Below are positions 8,112-16,674 of a DNA stretch of 49,700 nucleotides, one piece after another. Position 1 is the stretch's first letter, and each line of letters starts with the position of its first letter. The translations under genes and the position numbers were made by a program. Under the pieces are notes generated by a model. That model had not been told where the DNA came from. It worked only from the letters and a program-made list of their open reading frames with translations, and ran no database searches. The DNA is from Myxococcales bacterium (GTDB taxonomy: Bacteria; Myxococcota_A; Polyangia; Haliangiales; Haliangiaceae), in NCBI GenBank assembly GCA_028287115.1, contig JAQBQF010000107.1:1-49700 (forward strand), in the 5' to 3' direction.

Positions 8112-9035
8112 TCAGCCCGTCGTCGTCGGAGGCAGGTCGCTCAGCGAGAGTTTCGGCAGATCGCTGCCGCTCGCGCCGACCGGCTTGCTCCCGGGGCGCG
8201 CGAGGCCCAAGGCCTTCTCGACGCGCACGAACCGCTCGAGCATGTCTTCGTGCATGCGATCGGTCTTCTCGTGAAGGTGTGCGACCTCGAGCTCGGCCTT
8301 GAGGTTGACCTCGTACTCGATGTCGCTGCGGATCCGGTCGCGTGCGGCGGATCGATTCGAGCTGAACAACAGCAGGGTCGACAAGATGATCGCCTCGAGC
8401 GAGACGCACATCGTGAGTAGGCCGAACGGATACTCGTCGAACGGCTTTGGCAGCATCAGGTTGAGTCCGATCCAGACCCCGAAGATGCCGACGTGCAACA
8501 CGAGGAACGTGATGCTGCCGGAGAAGTTCGCGACCCAATCGGCGACGCGCAACACGATGCCACCGCGGTCGACTTCGATCTCTTCGTTGACGTTCTTCGA
8601 CACGCGTGCACGGAGCAGCGCGTTCGCCTTGCGCGTCATCCGGCCCATCGCCGCGAGCATGTCGAGGCCGGCGTCGGGCCGCTTCTTGAACAGCTGCAGC
8701 AAGTCCTCCCGATCGAGGACATAGAGCGTGCTCGACTCGATCGCCGACGCGGTGGCAGTTCGCGAGCCACCATCGAGGAGCGACAGCTCGCCGAAAAAAT
8801 CCGCCGTCGTCGCGACGTGCAGCGTGATCTTCTGGCCGGCCGTATCCTTGACGAACAGCTCGATGCTGCCGCGCAGGACGATGAACATCGAATCGCCGGG
8901 CTCGCCGTCGCGGAACAGCACGTCGCCGACCTTGACGTCGCGCTCGATCATCGACTGGGCGAGCACCGCCCGCTCGTCGTCGTCGAGCTGCGTGAACAGG
9001 CTGATCTGCGCGAGGAACCCTGGATCGACGGCCAT
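8112..9035 (-). CDS. cyclic-nucleotide-binding domain fused to DUF1003 membrane domain
   Basis: 307 residues. Residues 1-125 form a cNMP-binding (CAP-like) domain: GDVLFRDGEPGDSMFIVLRG, then FFGELSLLDGGSRTATASA, which is the phosphate-binding cassette with its Arg. Residues 165-270 match DUF1003: VADWVANFSGSITFLVLHVG, two membrane helices, then SSNRSAARDRIRSDIEYEVN and a coiled tail. The C-terminus is Ser/Pro-rich. The natural reading is a membrane protein gated by a cyclic nucleotide. The function of DUF1003 is not known. It stands alone, 21 bases downstream of the SIMPL lipoprotein gene on the same strand. Confidence 0.88.
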   Translation of the reverse strand: MAVDPGFLAQISLFTQLDDDERAVLAQSMIERDVKVGDVLFRDGEPGDSMFIVLRGSIELFVKDTAGQKITLHVATTADFFGELSLLDGGSRTATASAIESSTLYVLDREDLLQLFKKRPDAGLDMLAAMGRMTRKANALLRARVSKNVNEEIEVDRGGIVLRVADWVANFSGSITFLVLHVGIFGVWIGLNLMLPKPFDEYPFGLLTMCVSLEAIILSTLLLFSSNRSAARDRIRSDIEYEVNLKAELEVAHLHEKTDRMHEDMLERFVRVEKALGLARPGSKPVGASGSDLPKLSLSDLPPTTTG

Positions 9036-9056
9036 CGCGCTCAGGATACCCGAGAC

Positions 9057-9797
9057 TCAGGTCTCTTTGGCGAGCTCGTAGCCAACGGTGACATCTAACG
9101 TCAGTGGCTGCAGCGTGCCACCGAGGGCGGCGTGCGCATCCTGGACCGCCATCGCGTTCGACGGAAAGTACTGGTTGCTCCACATCATGCCGCCCTGGTT
9201 TTCATTGACCGCGATGACGCGGCCGAGCTTGATGCCGAGCGCGTTCGCGGTCTGCTGCGCCTTGTCCTTCGCGGCGGCGAGTGCCATGTCGCGAACTTGC
9301 TTCTTGAGCACCGACAGATCGCTGCGCCGGAAATTGCTCGACATCGTCGACGATCCTGCCTGTGCGGCTGCATCCATGACGTCCGGGATCTTCGTGAAGT
9401 CGCGCGTCGTCGCGGTCACGACGATCTGTGCGCGATAGCCATGGACCTTCGCGAGCATCACGCCCTTGTCGGTCTGCTCGAACACGGGATCGAGCGACAA
9501 GGTCGACAGCTTGACGTCGGTGATCGCCACCCCGATCTTGGAGAGCGCTTCGATCAGCGCCGCTTGTTTGGCGCCGACCTGTTGGGAAGCCCCACCGGGG
9601 CGAGTTGCCTCACTGTCCAGCGTGATCGTGAGATCGGCGCAATCGGGGCTGACCTCGAGCGTCGCGGATCCTTGGACGGTCATCTGACCTGGGCGTTCGA
9701 TCTCGGATGCGCTTGGCTCGTGGATCGCGATCACGCGATCGTGGCAACCGGTCATCAGAGAGGTGGCGAGGAGCAGGGAGGCGAGGGTCTTCTTCAT
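9057..9797 (-). CDS. SIMPL-domain (DUF541) lipoprotein
   Basis: 246 residues with a lipobox (MKKTLASLLLATSLMTGC). The SIMPL pattern is clear: MTVQGSATLEVSPDCADLTI at the start of the domain, a repeated VGAKQAALIEALSKIGV helix, DVKLSTLSLDPVFEQ, a central strand AQIVVTATTRDFTKI, and the conserved DMALAAAKDKAQQTANALGI helix. SIMPL proteins are periplasmic or outer-membrane proteins of uncertain role, with oxidative stress proposed for some members. The gene precedes the cNMP-DUF1003 gene on the same strand and could be cotranscribed with it. Confidence 0.85.
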   Translation of the reverse strand: MKKTLASLLLATSLMTGCHDRVIAIHEPSASEIERPGQMTVQGSATLEVSPDCADLTITLDSEATRPGGASQQVGAKQAALIEALSKIGVAITDVKLSTLSLDPVFEQTDKGVMLAKVHGYRAQIVVTATTRDFTKIPDVMDAAAQAGSSTMSSNFRRSDLSVLKKQVRDMALAAAKDKAQQTANALGIKLGRVIAVNENQGGMMWSNQYFPSNAMAVQDAHAALGGTLQPLTLDVTVGYELAKET

Positions 9798-9870
9798 GCC
9801 TCTAGAGACGCGCGGCGCGGCGGTTCGTTGTCGCCGCCACGCCGTCCTTACACAGCCCTTACGCGAGCTC

Positions 9871-10374
9871 TTACTTGAGCACGCAGTCGGTCACCATCAT
9901 CAAGTTGTCACTCGCGCCGCCGATCTTGCAAGTGACCGTGATCGAGTCGCCGGCCTTCGGCTTCTTCGCCTTGATTGCCGCCGGATCGGTGAACTGGACG
10001 GAGATCATGCTCTTGCCATCGACATCGAGCATGATCACGGGCGTGCCGTTCTCCTCGGCACCGACGCTCTTGATCTTGCCCGTGAACGTCGCGCCGGCGT
10101 GATATTTGTCGAGCAGCGCCATCCCGTCGACACCGGGCTTCGTGAACTCGGCGAACAAGTCCTTCGGATTCGTCGCGACGGGCGTGCCCGCGGCCTCGGG
10201 CTGATCGGCCGCTGCGGGGGCGGGCGTCGGCGCCGGAGCGGTCGGTGCCGGGACGGCCGGCGCGGTCTCAGCGGTGCCTTTTTCGGCGGTCGCGGGTTTG
10301 TCCCCGGCGTCCTTCTTCTTGCAGGACGGTACGACGAGGAGAGAGAGCGAGAGCAGGAGGGTGGTGCGAAGCAT
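9871..10374 (-). CDS. OB-fold (tRNA_anti-like) lipoprotein
   Basis: The ATG at 10374 is chosen because AAAGGA lies eight bases upstream; the ATG at 10383 would place that motif against the start codon. The 167-residue product has a lipobox (MLRTTLLLSLSLLVVPSC), a Lys then Ala/Pro-rich linker (residues 20-60), and a C-terminal domain of about 75 residues: GATFTGKIKSVGAEENGTPV, then SVQFTDPAAI and GDSITVTCKIGG. This strand order is typical of the small OB-fold tRNA_anti-like lipoproteins. Ligand unknown. Converging with nothing; the next gene on the plus strand begins at 10523. Confidence 0.75.
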   Translation of the reverse strand: MLRTTLLLSLSLLVVPSCKKKDAGDKPATAEKGTAETAPAVPAPTAPAPTPAPAAADQPEAAGTPVATNPKDLFAEFTKPGVDGMALLDKYHAGATFTGKIKSVGAEENGTPVIMLDVDGKSMISVQFTDPAAIKAKKPKAGDSITVTCKIGGASDNLMMVTDCVLK

Positions 10375-10522
10375 GGTGGACATCCTTTGTGCGCCCACCA
10401 TATCAAGGACCGTGCCGCGCTCAACCGTCGGGAACGTGGTTCCGATCGCGGTCGATGAGACCCAGCCGTTCGGCCAGCACGGGTCGCGCTGGACCCAGAG
10501 GCACAAGAGGTAGAGTACCAGG

Positions 10523-11605
10523 GTGAACACGCCGTATACGTTGCGCTGCGGAGTCGTCCTGCCAAATCGCATCGCGCTCGCGCCGATGACGAACGGGCAA
10601 TCGCTGCTCGACGGCCGTCTCGGCGAGGACGAGCTGCAATGGCTCGCGCGCCGCGCCGATGGCGGGTTCGGGCTGGTCGAGACCTGTGCGGCACACGTCT
10701 CGCGTGACGGCAAAGCCTGGCCGGGTCAGCTCGGCGTCGATCACGATGACGCGCTTCCGGGCCTCTCGCGTCTCGCGGCACGGATCCGGCGAAGCGGCGC
10801 GGCCTCGATCGTGCAGCTCTTTCATGGCGGCGTCCGCGCGACCGCCAAGCTCACCGGCGAGCAAGTGTGGAGCGCGAGCACGTGGCAGGAGCCGGCTCCG
10901 GACTTCGAAGTTCCTCGTGCTGCCACCGAAGCGGACATCGCACGCGTGATCGAGGCATTTGCCGCTGCGGCTGCGCGCGCGGAGGCGGCGGGTTTCGACG
11001 GCGTCGAGCTCCACGGCGCACACGGCTATCTGCTCTCGCAATTTCTGTCGCGCACCTTCAACACACGCAGCGATGGCTGGGGCGGGGACCTCGCGAAGCG
11101 CGCGCGGCTGATGCGCGAGGTCACGCGCGCCGTGCGAGCCCGCGTGAGCCGACGATTCGCAGTCGGGATGCGGCTCTCTCTCGAAGACCGCGGGTCGACC
11201 AAAGGCATGGACCTCGATGAGAATCTCGAAGTCGCGCGATGGCTCGCCGAAGACGGCGTCGATTGGATTCACGCCTCCCTCTGGGATGCCAAGGCGATGA
11301 CGACGAAGCGGCCTGATCAACATCCGATTCCACTGTTGCGCGCAGCGCTGCCGAAGCAGGTCGCGGTGATCGCATGTGGAACGATCTGGAGTCCCTCCGA
11401 TGCGAAGGCGGTGCTCGATCGCGGTGCGGACCTCGTCGCGCTCGGCCGCGCGGGCATCTGCAATCCAGACTGGCCGAAGCAGGCGCGGTCTCCGAGCTGG
11501 GAGCCGCAACGTCCGCCGCTGACGCGTGCGCAGCTGCTCGATCTCTCGGTCTCGCCGGTGTTCGCGAGCTATCTGTCGCGCTGGAAGAACTTCGTCGCGG
11601 ATTAG
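10523..11605 (+). CDS. Old Yellow Enzyme-family NADH:flavin oxidoreductase
   Basis: 360 residues from a GTG start. The FMN-binding TIM barrel motifs are present: NRIALAPMTNGQS (residues 14-26), the substrate-binding segment FDGVELHGAHGYLLSQFLS with its His pair near residue 165, then NTRSDGWGG, and a C-terminal phosphate site in ALGRAGICNPDWP. The chemistry of the family is reduction of activated C=C bonds in enones or nitro compounds using NAD(P)H and FMN. The protein is slightly short but complete, without the Fe-S/FAD extension of the larger dienoyl-CoA reductases. It has no obvious operon partner. Confidence 0.92.
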   Translation: MNTPYTLRCGVVLPNRIALAPMTNGQSLLDGRLGEDELQWLARRADGGFGLVETCAAHVSRDGKAWPGQLGVDHDDALPGLSRLAARIRRSGAASIVQLFHGGVRATAKLTGEQVWSASTWQEPAPDFEVPRAATEADIARVIEAFAAAAARAEAAGFDGVELHGAHGYLLSQFLSRTFNTRSDGWGGDLAKRARLMREVTRAVRARVSRRFAVGMRLSLEDRGSTKGMDLDENLEVARWLAEDGVDWIHASLWDAKAMTTKRPDQHPIPLLRAALPKQVAVIACGTIWSPSDAKAVLDRGADLVALGRAGICNPDWPKQARSPSWEPQRPPLTRAQLLDLSVSPVFASYLSRWKNFVAD

Positions 11606-11674
11606 AGGCGAGCCGGCGCGCGAATGGCCGCGGGCAAACCGCGCTCTCTCGCCACGAGCGCGCCATGGTAGCCC

Positions 11675-12148
11675 CTAAGGAAGCTGCGGCGCGATCGCCC
11701 GTGCCTCGTCCTGCGCTTGCGAGTTCTTCTGGTGATACGTGTCGAGCAGCGGACGTGAAACGATCTCCGAAGGAGCGCGCAGCGCGGCCGAATACGCCTC
11801 CCACGCGGCCTGCCGATCCGCGAGGTAGCGCCGCAACGTCTCGAATAGCGCGCGCCTGCGCTCGGGAATGTTCGCGACGGCGTCGACGTGCGCCCGCATC
11901 TGCCGCCAGGGTGGCAACACGTCACGGTCGATCGCGGTGGCGAGGCCAAGCTCGTCGATGTCGTTCGCTGCCTGATGGTGAAGCGCGTCGTTGAATGCGC
12001 GGATGCAGACGCGTTCGGTCGCCCGAAATTCTGCGATCACCGGATCAGCTTCAGCGCGGCGCGAGCCTGTGACGAGAACGATCACGATGGCGAGCGCTGC
12101 TGCACAGGCCAACGCGATCGCGATCCACAGTGTGCCCTTTCGACTCAA
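11675..12148 (-). CDS. membrane-anchored hypothetical protein
   Basis: 157 residues with an N-terminal membrane anchor (LWIAIALACAAALAIVIVLV, residues 7-26) after a short basic head (MSRKGT). The remaining 125 residues are predicted from composition to be almost all helical (ERRRALFETLRRYLADRQAA), with one Cys. This looks like a small exported helical-bundle protein. No family is recognised. It converges on the OYE gene and is divergent from the erythromycin-esterase-like gene. Confidence 0.6.
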   Translation of the reverse strand: MSRKGTLWIAIALACAAALAIVIVLVTGSRRAEADPVIAEFRATERVCIRAFNDALHHQAANDIDELGLATAIDRDVLPPWRQMRAHVDAVANIPERRRALFETLRRYLADRQAAWEAYSAALRAPSEIVSRPLLDTYHQKNSQAQDEARAIAPQLP

Positions 12149-12236
12149 GTGCCGTTCATATCACCGAGCGCCCGCGCGCGCCGGGCGATGTTGTTCGCAC
12201 TGTTGACGCTGCGTTGGATCAAGCCACGTTAGAGGC

Positions 12237-13580
12237 ATGACCTTCGAGCCGATCGGCGAAGTTCCCGAAGCGATCATAGAGATCGCGCGGCCGATCCAAG
12301 GCGAGGCCGAGCTCGACGAGATCGTCGAGATGGTCGCGCAAAAGCGGCTGGTGTTGCTCGGCGAAGCCACGCACGGAACACACGAGTTCTATGATCTGCG
12401 TGCGGCACTGACGCGGCGGCTGATCTCGAAGCACGGGTTTGCCGGGGTCGCGGTCGAAGGCGACTGGCCGGATTCGTTGCGCGTCGACAGGTTCGTTCGC
12501 GGACAGGCGACGGACGACGATCACTCGATCTTCGCGCTCGGCGGGTTCGAACGGTTCCCGCGCTGGATGTGGCGGAACGACGACGTCTCCGCGTTCGTCG
12601 AGTGGCTTCAAGGTTTCAATGCGGCGCTGCCGGCCGATCAGCGGTGCGGATTCTACGGCGTCGATCTGTACTCGTTGCACACGTCGATGCACGCGGTGCT
12701 GCAGTATCTCGACGAGAACGATCCCGCAGCGGCGGCGCGCGCGAGACGCCAATATGCGTGCTTCGATCACGCCGCCGGCGACCCGCACGAGTACGGGTTG
12801 CAAGCGGAGATCGGCCTCGGCCCGCGATGCGAGAACGAGGTCGTCGCGGTCCTCGTCGAGCTCCAGCGTCGCAAGGCTGCGCGCTCGGGGCGCTCGCCTT
12901 CGGGCGATGCCTGGTTTCACGCGATGCAACAGGCGAACGTCGTGCGCAACGCCGAGCAGTACTACCGGATGATGTTCGCCGGGCGCACGGCCTCGTGGAA
13001 CCTGCGCGACACGCACATGGCGGATACGATCGATCTGATCGCGCAACATCTCGGCAGGGGCGGCGTGCCAGCGAAGCTCGTGATCTGGGCACACAACTCG
13101 CACGTCGGTGATGGAAGGGCCACGGAGATGGGAGATGCAGGACAGCTCACGGTCGGCCAGATCGTTCGTCAACGTCATCCGAGCGAGACCGCGCTCGTCG
13201 GGTTCACCACGTACCACGGCAACGTGATCGCAGCGCACGACTGGGACGAGCCACCCGATCGCGCGCAGGTGCAGCCCGCGATCGAAGGCAGCTGGGAATA
13301 CCTGTTTCACGATGCGGCGCTGCCGCGCTTCTACATGACCTCGGGCTCGATGCGACGCGTGATCGGCGAGCGTATCGAGCGTCTCGAGCGCGCGATCGGT
13401 GTCGTGTACCGCCCCGAGACCGAGCGAGGCAGTCACTACTTTCACGCCCGGATGGCCGATCAATTCGACTTCGTGATTCATGTGGATGCGACGCGCGGCG
13501 TCGAGCCGATCGATCCCGTGGACGCGCCTGAACCTCCGGCGGAAGCAGATCTGCCGGAGACCTACCCGACGGGAGTCTGA
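12237..13580 (+). CDS. erythromycin esterase-like (Ere) hydrolase
   Basis: 447 residues. The family core is plain: VLLGEATHGTHEFYDLRAAL (His/Glu pair near residues 44-47), then FAGVAVEGDWPDSLRVD with the second catalytic-region Glu, RWMWRNDDVSAFVEWL, GFYGVDLYSL, NLRDTHMADTI and the terminal IWAHNSHVGDGRATEMG. Ere enzymes use an activated water rather than a Ser nucleophile. Only some members open macrolide lactones, so antibiotic resistance should not be assumed from the fold. The next gene starts three bases after its stop, indicating one transcript. Confidence 0.9.
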   Translation: MTFEPIGEVPEAIIEIARPIQGEAELDEIVEMVAQKRLVLLGEATHGTHEFYDLRAALTRRLISKHGFAGVAVEGDWPDSLRVDRFVRGQATDDDHSIFALGGFERFPRWMWRNDDVSAFVEWLQGFNAALPADQRCGFYGVDLYSLHTSMHAVLQYLDENDPAAAARARRQYACFDHAAGDPHEYGLQAEIGLGPRCENEVVAVLVELQRRKAARSGRSPSGDAWFHAMQQANVVRNAEQYYRMMFAGRTASWNLRDTHMADTIDLIAQHLGRGGVPAKLVIWAHNSHVGDGRATEMGDAGQLTVGQIVRQRHPSETALVGFTTYHGNVIAAHDWDEPPDRAQVQPAIEGSWEYLFHDAALPRFYMTSGSMRRVIGERIERLERAIGVVYRPETERGSHYFHARMADQFDFVIHVDATRGVEPIDPVDAPEPPAEADLPETYPTGV

Positions 13581-13583
13581 TCC

Positions 13584-13898
13584 ATGGCACGCAAAGGCAA
13601 GAAGAAGACCCCGAAGCAGCCGCCTCACGCGGACGTGAGGGCCGCGAAGTCTGCTCCGCAGCGCCAGGGTGAGGCGGACAGGTCGACGCGGGAGATTGCG
13701 GCCGAGGGAGTGAAGGAGGCGCGGAAGCTCGCCGCGGAGGTTCGCAACAAGGCGACTTCGAAGATGAAGCGAGCACGCGACCGAATCACCTCGAGAGTGA
13801 ATTCCGTCAGACACCGAGCGGAGAGGCTGGTATGGCGCGCGAGGACCGAGCTGAGCTCGATGCTTCACAAGCGCGAGAGAGGTGAGCCGCTCGACTAA
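13584..13898 (+). CDS. small Lys/Arg/Ala-rich basic protein
   Basis: 104 residues, beginning MARKGKKKTPKQPP and continuing with long alternating Ala/Lys/Arg helices (EARKLAAEVRNKATSKMKRA, RDRITSRVNSVRHRAERL). The composition resembles histone H1-like or other nucleic-acid-binding small proteins of high-GC bacteria, but no defined domain is visible. It begins three bases after the Ere-like gene and is probably translationally coupled. A role with nucleic acids is inferred from charge only. Confidence 0.6.
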   Translation: MARKGKKKTPKQPPHADVRAAKSAPQRQGEADRSTREIAAEGVKEARKLAAEVRNKATSKMKRARDRITSRVNSVRHRAERLVWRARTELSSMLHKRERGEPLD

Positions 13899-13903
13899 CG
13901 TCT

Positions 13904-14000
13904 TCCCGCGGGGGCGCGCGCTCGCGCGAGGCTTCCCCAATGCGCGGACCCGCCGACCGCGTCCCCGCGGGAACATTGCTGCCGCAACAGGGGCTGCGGC
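13904..14000. terminator. strong inverted repeats between genes
   Basis: Arms at 13904-13918 and 13958-13972 are complementary over 15 bases with a single G-T pair. Inside the loop sits a perfect 10-base palindrome CTCGCGCGAG (13921-13930). A second hairpin follows (GCCGCA at 13981-13986 with TGCGGC at 13995-14000). No T-run follows, so this is not a classical intrinsic terminator. It most likely ends or stabilises the upstream two-gene transcript, though a structured RNA or protein site is possible. Confidence 0.4.
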
Positions 14001-14030
14001 GTGCCGAGAGATGGGTGATACTCGCAGCGA

Positions 14031-15146
14031 GTGATCGACTTGGGCTTCATCCGCGATCGGATCCGGCTGTTAACGGATGTCGACCGGCGCCGCGAGTTGG
14101 CTGGCGCCGCGTCTCATCATTACACGCTCGGCGCGCCTCTCGACGAAGCACAGGCGCAAGCGCTCGAAGCGCGGCTCGGCGTCACGCTCCCGAGCGACTA
14201 TCGCGCGTTCGTGCGCGAGATCGCGGCACACGGTCCCGGTCCGGATCACGGCCTTGTCGAGCCGAGCGTGCCCGAGGGCGGCGCCCCGGTGCGTCCATTC
14301 GTTCCGGTGTTCTCGGGGCCTCGAGACGGAGCCATCGTGATCGCCGAGCACTCGTTGTTGATCATCACGGGGGAGCACCGAGGTGAGGTGTTCACGGTTG
14401 GTGATGGATCGATCGCTCGCGAAGCGGCGAGCTTCGGCGCGTGGTACGCGAGCTGGGCCGATCGCGCGTTGATCGAGTGGCTCGAGCGTGCCGCACCTCG
14501 GCTCGCGCTCGATGGACCCGAGGACCCGGCGGAGCTCGACGCGATCGGGAGCGGGTTCGAAGCGGTCGCGGCCGCCGCGAAGTCCATCCCGGCGTACCGC
14601 CGCACGCTCGGCTATCTTCATCTGCGGGAGCTTCGCTACGAGGATGCGGTCGCGGCATTTGTCGCTGCGGCGGATGGTAGCGACAATCCCGCACCGCGAC
14701 TGCATCTCGATCGAGCCCGCGTCCACGTGGTCAAGGATGATCCGGTGCGCGCGATCGAAGAAGCGAAAGCAGGACTGCACTGCGCGAACGTGCCGTACGA
14801 GACGCGCGACGAGCTGCGCGCGACGCTCGAGCATGCGTTGTTCGCGTCGAACCGCCCCGACGACGCGCTTGCCATCCTCGATCAACGCGCCGCCGAACGG
14901 CTGTACTCGTTCGACCTGCATCATCGTCTCGCACGCGAGCGACTTGCTCGCCGCGATCTCGCGGGTGCGGGCGCGGCGCTCGAGCGAGCCGCCCAGCTCC
15001 GTGACGTGATGCCGGGCTCCGCCGCGCGGGAAGTCCGCGTCGCGGCGGCGTTCGATCCGATCGTCTCCGAGCTTCGGGCCGCCGGCCGCCACGTCGATGC
15101 CGACGCACTCGAAGCGCTGGCCGATCGAATCCTGCAAGCGAACTAA
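14031..15146 (+). CDS. SUKH (SMI1/KNR4) domain plus TPR-like protein
   Basis: 371 residues from a GTG. Residues 35-145 follow the SUKH pattern: ALEARLGVTLPSDYRAFVRE, the Gly/Pro-rich turn AAHGPGPDHGL, strands around VIAEHSLLIITGEHRGEVF, then SFGAWYASWADRALIEWLE. The rest is helical repeat (LGYLHLRELRYEDAVAAFVA, HLDRARVHVVKDDPVRAIEE), compatible with four or more TPR units. SUKH domains are the classic immunity fold against polymorphic nuclease toxins and also occur in cytoplasmic regulators. No toxin gene is adjacent, so an immunity role is not supported by context. Confidence 0.75.
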   Translation: MIDLGFIRDRIRLLTDVDRRRELAGAASHHYTLGAPLDEAQAQALEARLGVTLPSDYRAFVREIAAHGPGPDHGLVEPSVPEGGAPVRPFVPVFSGPRDGAIVIAEHSLLIITGEHRGEVFTVGDGSIAREAASFGAWYASWADRALIEWLERAAPRLALDGPEDPAELDAIGSGFEAVAAAAKSIPAYRRTLGYLHLRELRYEDAVAAFVAAADGSDNPAPRLHLDRARVHVVKDDPVRAIEEAKAGLHCANVPYETRDELRATLEHALFASNRPDDALAILDQRAAERLYSFDLHHRLARERLARRDLAGAGAALERAAQLRDVMPGSAAREVRVAAAFDPIVSELRAAGRHVDADALEALADRILQAN

Positions 15147-15904
15147 CCGGTCGCGCGCGTGCTCGCACCTGCAAGCCGGTCGATCAGCTTCTTCGCGATC
15201 AGGTACGCGTCACCAGGCCAGCGCGCCGAGACGTACCGGCCGTCTTCGACGACGAATGCATGCGAGTCATCGTCACGAGTGCCTCGCTTCGAGAGCTCGC
15301 GAGGACCGACCTCGAAGTCCTCTGGCTTGGCGAGCACTGCGCGAACCTCTTCTTCGACGTACGCCGGATAGGTGCGGTAGTAGCGACCGCGACGCCAGAA
15401 CGTCGAAAAGAACGCGGCGCGTTCCATGTATTTCGGAAGGCATGTCGTGCGCAGTCCGTGGAGCACCGATGTGCCGTCGGCTCGCTTCGATCGGGCGGCG
15501 ACCAGGACGCCGTGACAGATCGCCGCGATCGGTTTGTCCGACGCAAAGAACTCGCTGACGAGCCGTTGCACGAGCTCGCTCCCGAGATATTGCCGCATGC
15601 CGGGCGCGTGGCCGCCCGCGAGAAACAACGAATCGAACCCGGCGACGTTGCAGTCGCGCCACGTGCGTGGCGTTACGAATTCCGGCGCGATCTCCAGCTG
15701 TTTGTAGAGCTCGATCGCGTCTGCGCGCGCGCCGAGCTTTCCAAACACGACGCCGGTCAACAGCAGCGGGTCGCATGCCGGTATCGCGCCGGCTTCCGTC
15801 GCGAAGACAGGCTCGTGCCCTGCTTCGCGCAGCAGCTTCCACGGGACAGCGACCTCGGTGACGTCGAAGTCGCGGTCGGGGAGGGGGAACCAGACCTTCG
15901 CCAT
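15143..15904 (-). CDS. DJ-1/PfpI-family (type 1 glutamine amidotransferase-like) protein
   Basis: 253 residues. The DJ-1/PfpI nucleophile elbow is IAAICHGVLVAARS (Cys near residue 129), preceded by FDSLFLAGGHAPGMRQYLGS and with an acidic residue at the expected early position (VFATEAGAIP). After the core, the chain carries a longer C-terminal part (TCLPKYMERAAFFSTFWRRG, then a DDDSHAFVVEDGRYVSARWP strand) as in the larger PfpI-like hydrolases or Hsp31-type proteins. Likely roles are deglycase, chaperone or peptidase activity; the sequence does not decide. It converges with the SUKH-TPR gene, overlapping it by four bases. Confidence 0.85.
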   Translation of the reverse strand: MAKVWFPLPDRDFDVTEVAVPWKLLREAGHEPVFATEAGAIPACDPLLLTGVVFGKLGARADAIELYKQLEIAPEFVTPRTWRDCNVAGFDSLFLAGGHAPGMRQYLGSELVQRLVSEFFASDKPIAAICHGVLVAARSKRADGTSVLHGLRTTCLPKYMERAAFFSTFWRRGRYYRTYPAYVEEEVRAVLAKPEDFEVGPRELSKRGTRDDDSHAFVVEDGRYVSARWPGDAYLIAKKLIDRLAGASTRATG

Positions 15905-15955
15905 GAAGGCAGCGTCGCACGAGAGCGTGCTCGTGCGCTCGGCGCTGCAGTTCTG

Positions 15956-16156
15956 TTACGTGCGCGCGCGCTTGTGACAACGGGGCCGCTTCGCGCGACG
16001 GCGAAGCTCGCGCGCGACGTCTTCACTGCTGACACCCGGCAAGTCGTCGAGAACGACGAGCGTGGAGCCACTCTCGCAGCTCATGATCTCGAGGAGAATA
16101 TCCACCACTTCGGTCGGGTCCGGCGTATCGCGCATTCCGTCCCTCATCTGCAGCAT
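15956..16156 (-). CDS. possible small protein, hypothetical
   Basis: 66 residues: an acidic helical N-terminal half (DPTEVVDILLEIMSCESGST), a hydrophobic strand LVVLDDLPG, and a basic tail (RELRRRAKRPRCHKRART). The alternation looks protein-like, and the space between two well-supported genes would otherwise be empty, but no ribosome-binding site is seen before the ATG and no family is known. A start at the second Met (16147) is equally possible. Confidence 0.4.
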   Translation of the reverse strand: MLQMRDGMRDTPDPTEVVDILLEIMSCESGSTLVVLDDLPGVSSEDVARELRRRAKRPRCHKRART

Positions 16157-16674
16157 GTTCTATGCCGAGTGCGACCGAACGCACAACTGAAGATCGCCGT
16201 CACGTGTCGCGCGATTTCAGTCGCTAGCAGGCCGGTGTCCACAGTAGATCGCAGCGCGATAAGAAAATTCCACGCGCCGTTCGATTGGGCGCATCCCGGA
16301 TGGATGATGGAGTTGCCAGCGCGTGGCGATTCGCAACGCCAGCCGCGCGAGCCGCTGGATCTCCGGATGACGCACGCGGAAGGCGAAACCGGAACCCAAA
16401 GAGCGATCGCGGGGGGCACTGCGAACGGCGGCGATGCGACGCCGGCGAACGGTGGAAGCCTCGCGCGACAAACAACGATCGGCGATGGCTGCCAAAAATC
16501 CAGCACTCTCGACGACGAGCAGCTCGAAACATGTCGCGCGGGAGCCTGCATATGCGTTGCACCGTCCTCGGTCATGCCGCGCAAACAAAGATTCAAACCG
16601 ACGCGCAAACCACAAAATCAGAATCCCGCCACCTCGAACCAGCACAACGATGATCGCCGCGATGGTCAAGGAGA
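16157..16674. other. gene-poor stretch with a hydrophobic ORF remnant
   Basis: No complete gene is convincing here. On the minus strand an open frame from about 16669 encodes a good membrane helix (SLTIAAIIVVLVRGGGILIL then WFARRFESLF), but about 30 residues later the composition turns Arg/Ser/Cys-rich and unlike a real protein. The stretch has lower coding character than its flanks. It may hold a decayed membrane-protein gene. Confidence 0.3.

Noticed and set aside
12237..13580. macrolide resistance gene
   Set aside because: Only the Ere fold is supported; many family members do not hydrolyse macrolides and there is no resistance context.
12219..13976. 585-codon open frame on the minus strand
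   Set aside because: It runs antisense through the whole erythromycin-esterase-like gene, is Arg/His-rich and matches no family; it is a GC-driven shadow.
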